Source of the DNA: Apiosordaria backusii
Taxonomy: Eukaryota; Ascomycota; Sordariomycetes; Sordariales; Lasiosphaeriaceae
Assembly (NCBI GenBank): GCA_030549205.1
Contig: JAUKTV010000009.1
Coordinates: 1,426,001 to 1,490,000, forward strand
Reading direction: 5' to 3'
Length of the DNA: 64,000 nucleotides
This document shows, piece by piece, positions 12,378 to 22,769 of this stretch. Below the pieces are notes generated by a model. It searched no databases, had not been told where the DNA came from, and was given only the letters and a program-made list of their open reading frames with translations. The translations under genes and the position numbers were made by a program. How positions within the stretch are numbered: position 1 is the stretch's first letter; every line of letters starts with the position of its first letter.

Positions 12378-14669
12378 TCAGTAGATCGGCCTTCCTGGTC
12401 CCTCCTCCCATTTCCTGTGCTGAACCACCTCCTGCTCATCCTCATCCTTTACCCCCGGACCCCAGGAAACACGCATGCTCTTCCGCGCCCTTCTCGCCGA
12501 CCCCTCGCCGTTCCCGATCCTGCTTGGCCCGATCCACTCCCAGGCACGACCGACCTCACCATTGTGACTCTCCCTCTGTCCGGTGCGGACATTGGCGTTC
12601 TGCTCAACTAGAGCACGAACTCGAGTCCACAGGCGCTCTCGGTCAGCCAGGCTGTGCATCGAGCGAAGCAGATCATCCCTCAGATTCGGCAAGAAAAGGA
12701 AGGCGTCCTCCTTCTCGTCCTCGAAGGCAAGCTCCTTCTGGTTGGCAAGACGGTCGAGGACCACGTCAACCAGGGCGGGCACCCGCGCTGCCAGAGCGCG
12801 GTTATTCTGAAAGCGGCGACGCCCGTAGAGAATCGACAGCAATGACATGATTAGTCCACCAATTGTGAGTCGATGTCTAGCCAGTCCGAGCTTGGCCGAC
12901 CGCTGGATGGCGCACGTGAACGGAAGGCTAGCGAGAGAGGAGGACGATAGGCTGGTGGTTGGAAAGCCAGCGGCACTTCCGGTTCTACAGGTCCAGCCAT
13001 GGGTCTGGTTAGTCAAGATGTGTCAGATACCAAAAATATGTACAAGGTAGTCGCAGAACTAAAGGGACTCCATGCCGGTAGTAAACGGGGTGGGCAAAAC
13101 TTACGCAGGTTCATCAACGTGTACTTCCACTTCATCCCGGGACTTGACCTCTCCAATTGCGGCAACCCAAAGATCGTCAAACTCGTCAGCGGCCATTCTC
13201 TTGCTCCGTTTTTGGCTGAGAATTTGCTTCAACTCGTCTTCATCAATGGTTGGGCTATCCAATGGCTGTCCCTCTGGTTCAAGAGGTTCGCCGCACTCAT
13301 ATTTGGCCCTCCGATCCCGTAGCTCCTCAACAGCTTTGTCGGCAACCGCCTGAACACGACGAACCTTCTCTCCATCCGGCTCACAAGTGGGAGGCAGTGG
13401 GATGACACCACCTAGGGAAAGCGGGTGAGGTTTCAGAAGGAAGTCGGGCTCACAGCGAGCAGTAAAATCTTCGTAACAATACGCGTGTGGAGGGCAAGGT
13501 TCGCATTGGGGCTCAATGTAGGTAAAGATCCACTCAGGAACCTGAATATCATGGACATCGAACCGTGACGCAATCTCTGTCGCCCACTCCGGAATCCGAA
13601 TAGTCGACGGGATAAGCTCGGTCGGCTCCCGGCCCAGGCCACAGTATCCCACCGCAATCTTCTCCTGCCTATACCAACCAGCATAGGCGACTAAAAGTGT
13701 GGTGATCAGGACCCAGATCGGCGTTGACAAACTCGATTTCTTCTTGGGGGCAGGCGGTTGCCGAGCAAGAGCCAGACGGGGGTTGGCAGCTTCTTCCTGC
13801 GTAAGAGCAAGTTGTTCGTCGGGAGTGAATTCTTCGCCAGCTTCCATCTCAGGTGTCTGGGCCCTGTACCTGTTGGTAGGGATTTCGAATGTTCGGCTGA
13901 CGGTTGAGGGCTCGCTCGCACCCCCAAACACGGGACCGTCTGTTCGGCGGCGGGAGGTCGCAGGAGTCACGAATTGTTGCTTCCTCACAGAATCAAATCC
14001 TGACGTCTTACGACGGTGTGAGGGCGTCTTGATCGCTGAGGCGGGAGTGTTCGCTCCGCTCTGGAATGGATTGTCGCTGCTGAATACGCTCTCAGTCTCT
14101 GGTGTGCGCTTGAAAAAGTTGTCGCGTTCATCTGGCTCCGCCTTGGGAGTTTTGAAAGGGGTCTCGTGCGTGATAGTCCGGGGAGCCTCAGGCTCGGCGG
14201 CGGTCTCGGCGTCGGAAAACGATGGTGGTTGCGCGCTGACGGAGCGTGATGCCCTCTTCCGAGGACTGCTTGCCCGATTTCGCGCAGGCGTCACAACAGG
14301 AAGGTGTTCTGGATCTTCCGACTCGCGCTTAATCCTTGTCGGCTTTCTCGGCGACCTGGACCGCCGGGAAACTGAGGCAGGAGGTGGTGGCAGTTCCTCG
14401 TAGTCGTGGCCGAAATCAGTGCTGCTCGTGTTTTCGGAATCAGCGTCGACAATACCGCGGCTCATTCGCTTGACACGAGCGCGCGCAGCAAGAATCTTCT
14501 TCGACTGAGGCAAGACTTGATCGACGAAGAGGTCGATCAAGTCGGACTTCTTTGCGGTTGATGGATACTGGACATTGTAGGTGACCAGAATTGATCTCAG
14601 CCGCGGCACCGTCAGTGACTTTGGGTCAAAGTCCGGTTGCAGGTAATCGACACTCTCAGAGTCGGACAT
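12378..14669 (-). CDS. SRC1: Src1/Heh1/Man1-type inner nuclear membrane protein
   Basis: Two exons: 14669-13105 and 12984-12378, product 723 residues; the 120-nt intron has a GTAAGT donor and TGTAG acceptor, and the junction gives EVHVDEPA-TGSAAGF. The N-terminus (YLQPDFDPKSLTVPRLRSIL onward, residues 8-50) is a HEH/LEM-like helix-extension-helix fold. A long Ser/Arg/Pro-rich nucleoplasmic linker with basic clusters follows. Membrane segment 1 lies at about residues 316-333, then a Cys-containing lumenal domain, membrane segment 2 at about 562-576, and a Man1-Src1 C-terminal winged-helix (MSC) domain to about residue 660. The family tethers chromatin to the inner nuclear membrane and acts in nuclear-pore quality control. 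The frame also extends 19 codons upstream to 14726; I chose the ATG before SDSESVDYLQP because family members start there. Confidence 0.9.
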
Positions 14670-15398
14670 GGCGGCGACTCTCTCGGAGGGCGGTGTAGTC
14701 GTGGATGTTGGAAGCAATGAATTCAAAAGAAGGTTTGAAAGTGAATGAGTTGAGTAAGGTGCGAACTGATAGGGCGGAAGCTTATCGGCGGGTGCCTTGA
14801 GCTTGCCTGCGCTTTGTCAGTTGCTGGAGAGCTGCTGCGACAGGTGGGTGTGATTCTGTCAATGGTGATGCATGGGCTTGATGCAGGCGTGACCCAGAGT
14901 CCCGGACAAGCGAATAATTCCAGAAAACTGAGACAGGAGGTGCTTCCTTCTCCTGGCCAGATATGATGAAACGACGGGAGGCGGGGAAAAGAGAAAAAAC
15001 TGTTCACTGCTCTGTTGATGTTGCGAAGTGGGCTAGGCGCATCAGTACACAAAATACAAGGATGACGAAAGTGGAGTGCCAAGTTTGGTTGTCGGTGGCA
15101 ACAGCTGGACATTTCACGTGGGGCAAAATCTGGGGTCAGCCACGTGTGGCTGAGTATCATCACTTGCCACTTCAACGACGACGACATTGTCAAATCATTT
15201 TGCTCAATTGTGCATTTGATTGGTACTCAAGTGATGTTTTTCGGTATTTTTGACTGTTACTGATTAACTAAATTGAAATCACACAATCAGATAAAACAAA
15301 TAACGCCTTCCCGACCAAGAAAAAGGAAACAGAAAACCCTAACCCCCAAGTATGCCCCTGATGCCCCTTTCCATACCCACGACGGTTCGTTAGTCCTC
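14670..15398. other. Promoter region of the Src1-like gene / 3' side of the Hsp20 gene
   Basis: About 730 bp upstream of the Src1-like gene and downstream of the Hsp20 gene. Two perfect CACGTG boxes are listed separately. No coding frame seen. Confidence 0.55.
15115..15146. promoter_or_regulatory. Paired CACGTG E-boxes upstream of the Src1-like gene
   Basis: CACGTG at 15115-15120 (followed by GGGG) and again at 15141-15146, 26 bp apart and about 450 bp upstream of the Src1-like start. CACGTGGG is the preferred site of Pho4/NUC-1-type bHLH factors, one of which is encoded a few kb away. CBF1-like and other class B bHLH proteins bind the same core, so the binder is unknown. Confidence 0.4.
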
Positions 15399-16820
15399 CT
15401 AGAGAACCTGAACTCTCTTGATCTCTGCGGTTCCCTTCTCCTTCTTCCTCTTCGGAACAGCAACAATCAAAACACCATCCTCCAATTTCGCTGTGATCCC
15501 ATCCCCGTCCACCTCCTCATCACTGTTCTCTGTCTCGACAGGCGGCATCTTGATCTTCCTCTCAAACAGCCCGACCTTTCTTTCCCCTGTGACCAACCCC
15601 CTCAAAAACTCCTCATCTCCAGACCTGTAAACCACTCCACTGACCACAAGTACACCCCTCTCCTTATCCCAATGAACACCCACATCCTGCTTCTTCGCAC
15701 CCGGAATAGCAAGGTGAACAGTCCAAAAAGCGTCAGAGTCAAAGACATCCGCCGGAGGCGAGAAAGTCTCCTCTCCTTCAAAAAGCACCCCCTCTTCTCC
15801 TCCATTATTTTCGCTGCCGTTCTGGTTGGCATTCACCCCCGCGAAGTAGTCTCTCAGCCCCTTGGCCAAAGGATGCTGGCTCATTGCCCACCCCAAGCCC
15901 CTCACTGCATTTCCAATGTCAATCTGCGGCCCAGAAGCATGTCTTGGCCCCCCGAACCCACCTCCCGGTCCAAAGTGAGGAGGGAAAGATCCAGATCGAC
16001 CAAATTCAAACCCAAACCCGTGAGGTCCACCACCCCATCCCCAGGAATTGTGACGACCACCTCCAAACCCACCAAGTCCTCTTCCGCAACGTCCCCTCCT
16101 TCCCGGACCACTACCGCAGCCACTAGGGCGGCACCGCCCTCTATGTCCATGCTGACCAGTAGCACCAGAAGAAGCAGAGGGAATCTCCTCAGGCGGATCA
16201 GGATGCTCCTTCTCTTTTTCATCCTCAAAGGTAGTAGTAGTAGGAGTATTAACACCATCCCTCAACGTCGACACCGACTTGAGATCATCATCCTTCTCTG
16301 TCTCCTTCTCCCTAGCACGATCATAAGCCGCCATCAAATCATGCTCAGCAGCCCCAGCAGCAGCAGAGATGTCATATAGATCCTCCTCTACCTCTGGCTC
16401 GCGGCGGTGATGGCTGTGGCTCCGGCTGCGGGAGTGACGGCCGTGGTGGCCTCCTCGGCCGTGTCTACCGTGACGATCGTGGCGGTGATGGTGTCCATCA
16501 GAGTCGTCTGCTGTATCCTCGCCGGAGCGAGGACCAGGGCCGCGGTGGTGAGGGGGAGGAGGGTGGTGGGGCATTGTCCAGGAAGGGTTGAAGTTCAAGC
16601 CTTCAGGGCCGCCGAAGAATTGGAAGGGCGGGAAGGGGGGTTGGGTGTCGACGCCTTCGCCGCCGGGTCTGGTGGGAGGGGAGTTGGGGCCGTTGGCATT
16701 AGGTGTCATGGAGCGGACGAAATCCCAAAAGCCTTGAGGGCCGTATCCGGGAGGAGGGGGAGGGGGTCGGTGTCCTGGAGGGGGACGGCGACCTTGACCT
16801 TCAGGGCCGTTGAAAGACAT
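15399..16820 (-). CDS. Hsp20/alpha-crystallin-domain protein with long Pro/His/Gly-rich N-terminus
   Basis: Single-exon frame of 473 residues. The first 110 residues are Pro/Gly-rich, then a His/Arg/Ser-rich stretch (about 105-145), an acidic segment, and a Gly/Arg/Cys-rich stretch (about 225-300). The C-terminal 130 residues form an alpha-crystallin domain: FSPPADVFDSDAFWTVHLAI, VHWDKERGVLVVSGVVY, RKIKMPP and KLEDGVLIVAVPK are its recognisable strands. An acidic insertion sits before the last strands. Small heat-shock proteins are ATP-independent holdases; most fungal ones are 150-250 residues, so this is about twice the usual size and the extra is low-complexity. The start is the first ATG. 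AGGGG/CCCCT stress-element-like strings lie upstream near 17,157-17,176. Function beyond chaperone-like binding is inference. Confidence 0.82.
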   Translation of the reverse strand: MSFNGPEGQGRRPPPGHRPPPPPPGYGPQGFWDFVRSMTPNANGPNSPPTRPGGEGVDTQPPFPPFQFFGGPEGLNFNPSWTMPHHPPPPHHRGPGPRSGEDTADDSDGHHHRHDRHGRHGRGGHHGRHSRSRSHSHHRREPEVEEDLYDISAAAGAAEHDLMAAYDRAREKETEKDDDLKSVSTLRDGVNTPTTTTFEDEKEKEHPDPPEEIPSASSGATGQHGHRGRCRPSGCGSGPGRRGRCGRGLGGFGGGRHNSWGWGGGPHGFGFEFGRSGSFPPHFGPGGGFGGPRHASGPQIDIGNAVRGLGWAMSQHPLAKGLRDYFAGVNANQNGSENNGGEEGVLFEGEETFSPPADVFDSDAFWTVHLAIPGAKKQDVGVHWDKERGVLVVSGVVYRSGDEEFLRGLVTGERKVGLFERKIKMPPVETENSDEEVDGDGITAKLEDGVLIVAVPKRKKEKGTAEIKRVQVL

Positions 16821-18011
16821 GTTGGTTGGGTGTATAGTGTTTTGTTGTTGGTAGTAAGGTAGGTAAAGTAAGATTTTATGTGTACAGGTGAGTGTGAAGT
16901 GATTGCAACACAGGCACTGGACTGAAATAGGAAGGGGTCAAGTTGGGTTATATACACCTGAAAGCTATTGGTTAGCTGATTGCGTACACCACCACACACA
17001 CCTCCCTGTCTGCGCGGCAACTACCTACCTGGTCGGAGTGTAGACAAGGCTAGCCAGACCGCGTCAACGGTCTCCTGATTGCTGCTGGGGATTGAACCTA
17101 CTGTGATATCTCCGAGCTGGTGGTAAAAAGCTCCGAGGTTTGATGTTCAAGGTGTGCCCCTCGAGTTCCTGTGCTATTCCAAAGAGGGGCAAAGTGAGGA
17201 CGGGACAGGTCATATTCGCCACTTCATGATGACGACGCTCCTTGCTTCCTCAGTCCACCTCATTGCGCAGATGTGCAGAAAGGCCCAAAAAGACCAAGCT
17301 TTTTTATCTGATTGATCATTACCATGTGCATAGCGCATACATAGTGCTGTGCAGCAGCAATCAGTGCACTAGTGTGGATGTAGAGACCCAATTGCTGCAC
17401 ATGTGAGCCATTCTGCTACCACACAATGCGCATCCAGAGAATAATATAGAAGCAGCATTGCCGCGCGTTTCTGTCAACTGCCCCCGTCATTGGGTATCCA
17501 CAAACCATAACCACCACCTCGGAGGCTTGAAGCCGGTCTCCGAGTCCACCGAGCACCGATGCCGTCTATGCCGTCTTTTCTGCTTCCTCTGCTATAGATG
17601 GTGACCGGTAAACAATCAAGCCGAGTTCCGATAGCTCATGCTGAGCGTGACAAAGCATGTATACAATATAGATAATTAACATTTGTTGTATATTTTCCTC
17701 CCTCTGTCCAAGTTGGGCATCTCCTACTTTACGCCGGCTCCTGAGTTCTTGACCGAACACGGCGTACAACTCCCAACTTCTACACAACACATGGATATGT
17801 GTAGATTCAGTGCTAACCCTGATTGTATATAGGTACATAAGCAGACTTGAATGCCTAAACGCCTGTCGATGTAGAAATTCCCATTTGCGTATGTTGCAGA
17901 TATCATGCTCTCTCGCCCTTGCCCAGAACATCACAAGTTTCCTCCCCCAATGCCATTCCATCGCTCAAAACATCAGATTCTAACCGCATGTGTAATGTAT
18001 TGGATTCCCAT
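16821..18011. other. Intergenic, Hsp20 promoter and NUC-1-like 3' region
   Basis: Both neighbours are on the minus strand. A TATATA-like string sits at about 16,949-16,956, upstream of the Hsp20 start. No clear heat-shock element (three alternating nGAAn units) was found. No convincing ORF. Confidence 0.5.
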
Positions 18012-20261
18012 CTAACTTCCCCCTGACTCCGCCAGCTTCTTTTCCGCCTCTTCAGCCCGTTTATTCGCCGCCGCAACCTGCTGTTGCAACTGCTTGATAT
18101 ACTCGATCGCCATCTCCACCGTACTCGCTTTGCTATTCGGCGCACCGCCATTCCTTTCTCTTTCTCTTTCCTTCTCCTTCTCCTTTTCCTTACTCTTGTT
18201 GTCGCCGCTGCCTTCCCCTTCACTGTCCTTCGGAGGCTTTGGGAGCAAGGTGGCGATCTCTTGTAACGCCGAGTTGATCCGATTCCTCCGACCTTGCTCG
18301 GCGATCTTGTGAGATGTCCGCTTCGAAGTGAGATTAGTGGAGAGCTCGCTGGGGTATGATACTCCCGGGACCGTGTTGCCCTCAAGGATCCGCTGGTAGT
18401 TGGATTTGCTGGCGAGGAGTTGCGACGCAGTCTCTTCAAGGTCTGCTCCGCCCGGCAGTAATGGTTTGATGTTGGGCGAAATCGAGATCTTGGGCCTCAA
18501 GGCTGGTGAAACGGGAATGGAGCTCACACTTCCCCGCTTCTTGCTATTTCTTGGTAATAATTGTGGTGTTCGCTTCGCTCCATATCCAGGCCCAGGTCCC
18601 AGCTGCGGGCTTGCCGTGGCCGAAGCCGTTCCCGATGGCCTTCCAAGCGTAGGGCCAAGTGAGGGTGATGGCAAAGGCGCAAGGGATGGTGTCTTGGAAA
18701 GTCCGGCATCTTGGGCAGGCTGTTTTGGTGTGGGTGTATCGTTGGTGTGGTTGGATGGAGCATTGACATTTGAAACGGATTCAGGCAACTCAAATAGCTC
18801 GATATGTTCCGTATCAACCACCTCATGGTTGTCAGGCCTGCTAGCCCCAGCCACAGTGGTGCGAGTGCTCGGCGAGCTCAACTTCATCAGCGATGCTGGC
18901 GTGGCTGGTGACGCCACACCCGGCCTGGGTGGCTGGAGAGCAATGCTTGGGGCTGGCCCGGTATTCTGAGGCGCAATGTAAGGTGAAGGCTTCGCAGACC
19001 GTGGCTTGGGAAGAGGAGGCGGTGGCATCTCAGTCTCAATAGGCGTCGTATCATTCAGGGCTTCTGGTGATATCGAACCGTCCTCCGAATCTGTTGGCCC
19101 GGTTGTGGTCGACGAGGAAGAATTGTGCATCATGGACGTGGGCAATGGCTGGTGATCCTGGTTTTGTTCGGCACTCTCCATCAAGTCGCTCAGTGCTTGT
19201 GAGTTGAGGCTCGGCGTGGTGGCCAGCCGTTTCCTTAGGGGCTTCGAGATCGGTGACTGCTTCACGCCTGCCTTTGCCCTCGCCTTCGCCGCATTTTTTC
19301 TCATCTTCTTGGCTAGATCACCCGGTGTACCGATCGTCATGGTCGCCCCAACGGCGTCGAGGTCCATATCAGTGGGCGAGCTCGTTGTCACAGGGCCATG
19401 CCTTTGTTCAAACATGGCCAATGGGTCTGTTTGGGCGTGTAGAGCAGGCGACGTTAGTGGGCTGAAGTACGCCCCTGGAACAGTAAATTGAGATTCAACC
19501 GAGAAGTGGGTGTCCAGAGGCGTGACGGCAGGTGACACCAACGGGGTGAAGGACATCTGAGCGCCGTCAGCAAACCTGTTGCCTGAACCAGGATATGGAC
19601 TTGAACAAACATCAGCTTGGTCCTTCGCTCTCTGATACCTATAGTCTACAGGTTGTTGTTGGTGTTGCTGCTGTTGGTGTGGGTGTTGTGTTGAGTGTGG
19701 GTGTGGGTGTTGCTGCTGGTGCTGCTGTTGTGGTTCTGGAGCATTGCGTTGGGAATAGAAAGGGTTGGCGGCTGGAACCATCTCCAGACTCTGTGGTGTT
19801 GGTGGAATCATGCGGCTTTGTTGTTGATGTGCGAAGAAGGCTGCGTGCTCCTCTATCTGGCGCTGTTGGGCCTGCATCTTTTGCTGTTGGAGAAAGTGAA
19901 TTTGGGCATCGATGCTGTTTACAATCGTCTCGCTTGGTGTCGGAGGGGGCATCATGGTCGTGGGTATAGACTGGTAAGGTCCTCCTGTTGTGGTGATAGC
20001 CGACACTTGGTGCTGCATCGCCGGCATCGAGGGTGATAGAAGCATCGGCGCATCACTACCTGTCATTGGGGTATCCAACTGCTCGCGACCGGGAACTTGC
20101 AGCATGTGCGCGCCGGTAGAAGGCTGAAACCCCTGAAAGTTGTAGTCGATGCCATCCGCCAGGTTGTTCATGTTGGTCATGTCCAGATACTGCTGGAAGT
20201 CATCCTCGGCCGTAGTGGTATGGACGCCATGGTCTCCGACAGCCCACCCGGATGAATCCAT
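18012..20261 (-). CDS. nuc-1: bHLH transcription factor, NUC-1/Pho4 type (phosphate starvation regulator)
   Basis: Single exon from the ATG at 20261, 749 residues. Most of the protein is disordered: Gln/His runs near residues 170-225, then Pro/Ser/Thr-rich. The C-terminus (residues 645-728) is a bHLH: KRTSHKIAEQGRRNRINSAL is the basic region and helix 1, with His651, Glu655 and Arg659 at the positions that read CACGTG; helix 2 is STVEMAIEYIKQLQQQV. An unusually long Lys/Glu/Arg-rich loop of about 35 residues separates the helices. SHKIAEQGRRNRIN closely resembles Neurospora NUC-1, which activates phosphatase and phosphate permease genes when phosphate is scarce and is held back by the PREG/PGOV cyclin-CDK. 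The frame extends 23 codons upstream but only from a GTG, so 20261 is the natural start. Confidence 0.9.
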   Translation of the reverse strand: MDSSGWAVGDHGVHTTTAEDDFQQYLDMTNMNNLADGIDYNFQGFQPSTGAHMLQVPGREQLDTPMTGSDAPMLLSPSMPAMQHQVSAITTTGGPYQSIPTTMMPPPTPSETIVNSIDAQIHFLQQQKMQAQQRQIEEHAAFFAHQQQSRMIPPTPQSLEMVPAANPFYSQRNAPEPQQQHQQQHPHPHSTQHPHQQQQHQQQPVDYRYQRAKDQADVCSSPYPGSGNRFADGAQMSFTPLVSPAVTPLDTHFSVESQFTVPGAYFSPLTSPALHAQTDPLAMFEQRHGPVTTSSPTDMDLDAVGATMTIGTPGDLAKKMRKNAAKARAKAGVKQSPISKPLRKRLATTPSLNSQALSDLMESAEQNQDHQPLPTSMMHNSSSSTTTGPTDSEDGSISPEALNDTTPIETEMPPPPLPKPRSAKPSPYIAPQNTGPAPSIALQPPRPGVASPATPASLMKLSSPSTRTTVAGASRPDNHEVVDTEHIELFELPESVSNVNAPSNHTNDTPTPKQPAQDAGLSKTPSLAPLPSPSLGPTLGRPSGTASATASPQLGPGPGYGAKRTPQLLPRNSKKRGSVSSIPVSPALRPKISISPNIKPLLPGGADLEETASQLLASKSNYQRILEGNTVPGVSYPSELSTNLTSKRTSHKIAEQGRRNRINSALQEIATLLPKPPKDSEGEGSGDNKSKEKEKEKERERERNGGAPNSKASTVEMAIEYIKQLQQQVAAANKRAEEAEKKLAESGGS

Positions 20262-22769
20262 TGCGGTTAGGCTTTGTACCACTGGTGTCTGCGACCTCTG
20301 CACACGCCAGATCCGTGGGTTGTGAGACACGACCCAGATATCTCAAAAGCCAAAATGGTGACGATGGATCCGCTGAGCTTTCGTTTTTTTTTTTGTCTTG
20401 GCGAGCTCTACAATTTCTTCCCAGCCAGTATCTTCCAATACGACAGGCAATGCCCAACTTCTCCTTCAACTTCAAGACCCAAAACCGACTGTGGCGCTCG
20501 GGTTTACGCGCTCGGGGGAGAGTCACAAGCTCGGGTAAAAGCCGTTGTCGTTAATCGGCCTCGGGGCGGGATATCTCAGACGGGCTCAATTGGTGCGCAA
20601 ACAGTGTCGTCGTCGAGGTCGGTAGAGCGCAGAGCAGCACCCGTCGCGGTTGGGTTGAGCACAGCGAAGGCTCCACGAAATTTGTCTCCTGGTGTGACCG
20701 GCTGCGGACGACGATGAACCGCAGACTTTCAGGGTTGCGGCTCCGAGGTGTTCTGATGGTGGGGGGGCACAGATTGAAATGGAAATCAAGTCCGCTGGTG
20801 GCCAGTGCGCGCTGCCCCACGATGTTGTGCTGCCACACCTTGAACTCCCCATGTCCTGATTCCAATTCCCCCGCGCAGAACTGGCTTCAAGCAGCGCTTC
20901 CGGAGCGGCAGGTTCTGCGCTTCAAGCTCTATTAAGTAAGGCCCCTAAATAACCATTACATCAACTTTCCCTACAAGGAGCCGTGACGCTATTGGGCGAC
21001 AAGCTCTTGGCCATGAAAAATTCTTCTAAGCTGATGAGGCTCAAGGCAATGTCAACGGCAAACCATAGCATGATGCTACCTTTCCTCGGCCCTGGAAAGC
21101 TTGAGTTTGAGCCGGTCAGGCGCCATCTCGAAGGAGCAATGTGTTTAAGCTGATTGTCAGGGTCTCGAACAATTTGGTGGGGGTTAGCTTCACCTCTGAT
21201 TCTGTTCAACAGCCCAGTCCGAGGTGGTTTTTCCCTGTGATGTGCTCTATACTACCTGTTCATGTGCCTTTCCCAACATGTGCTCGGGAAATAGACACAG
21301 CAGCCGGAAACTCGCATCTCGTCTCAAAGTCTGGAATACTGGTGAAGATGCCGGGCTACTTGCCTGATGAGGTTGAAATTTGAGGAAGCGAGGGTGTTCC
21401 TGGGTGGTCAAAGCTCCACTTGTTGCATGTCAACTGCAGGTGTTAAATAATGAATCCACATGCAACATCCGTGGCAGCCTTCAAAAGCCCCACGCTTAAT
21501 CGGGTTCAAAGTGGGGGACGACGGGGGCGCTTCCGCCATGAAAACACTGTCGGTCTTGTGTTTGTACAGATTCCAATGAAGACCGGGGTGGAGTGGGTGG
21601 AATGGCTTCTTTTCTCACCTTCTGGGAAAGGTGTCGTCTAGATTCGTTGACCGAGGGTCTTAACCATCCTGAATGTCGCGAGTGGCGCACCCCCCAAAAG
21701 CAACGAGGCTTGCATTTCTGGCCAACAACTGTGGTTGCTTTTTCAACTCCCGCTCCAGTGTTGCGGGTGTGGTGTCTTGGTATCCATGTCAAAGGGTTTC
21801 CGGCTTTTGCCGTAGTGGAAAAACAAGCTTTTGATGACTGATGTAAACTGAAACTGGAAATGGGATTTATGTCGAACGCGGGCAACAGTCAAAAAGCGAA
21901 ACGCGACACCAGTGGGATTCTGTACAGTCCAGGCCTTGGATGTTTATTAGCGTCGGACGTAACGTATGATGTTTGTAAAATAGAAAAGAACTCTTTAGGA
22001 CCGCAGAGACTTCATGTAGGATTGGAAAGGCCTTTGGAGCAAATAACGTCTCGAGAAACGGAGACACTGTTTAGAGGAAATAAACATTCAAGGCCCAGAG
22101 TGTAGTTTCAAGTTTGATATTTTATGTCCTGCTAAACGGCCCATCACAGCCCGAAAAGCCAAGTCCTAAATACAATCCCACACCAACCCTCCTCACTCCC
22201 CCCATTGTTAATCTTCTCCCTCCACCTCACCCCCATGCCCCTCAACCCATGGCTGCTCTTAGCAACCGTATTGCCCATTGTGCATGTCCAACGCGATTAT
22301 TGGCAAAAGAGATTTCAAAAAGAGAAAACCAACGAGCGCCACAGCCATCACCAGATATCTGGCGAGGCTGATGAGAGGGTAACAACTAGATAGAAAAAAA
22401 ACGCAGTGGTATCATCGGATCTTGTGAAGCGAAGACCCCAAAAAAAGAGAATATTATGACCAAACCCGGGTCGCCAAAGCAATGCTAGCAGTGCTGGATG
22501 AAGATAGAAAAACAGCCAATTGTACAGAGCAAGAAAAAAAATGCCAATATGCACAGAGTGAAAAAAAAAAAAAAAAAAAAAAAAAGTAAAGTCCGGTAGT
22601 TTTTGTGAACCCAAAGGAGATCTAAAGGCAAGTGTCCGCGACCCATGCTCGTATTGCGGTATCCAGGGACCAGTAGATGGTGGGGGGAGACATGTTGTGG
22701 GTATCAAGCGTCATAAAGATGTTTTGGTCGTGATAGGAGTCGTGGCGCCAACACGGAGGTGCTTTGAGC
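20262..22769. other. Long intergenic region upstream of the NUC-1-like gene
   Basis: About 2.5 kb with no recognisable gene; both flanking genes are on the minus strand, so this is the promoter of the bHLH gene plus the 3' region of the kelch gene. A run of 25 A lies at 22,561-22,585. Open frames present are short and not protein-like. Confidence 0.55.

Noticed and set aside
16821..17500. Heat-shock elements upstream of the Hsp20 gene
   Set aside because: Only isolated TTC/GAA triplets were found, never three correctly spaced alternating units.
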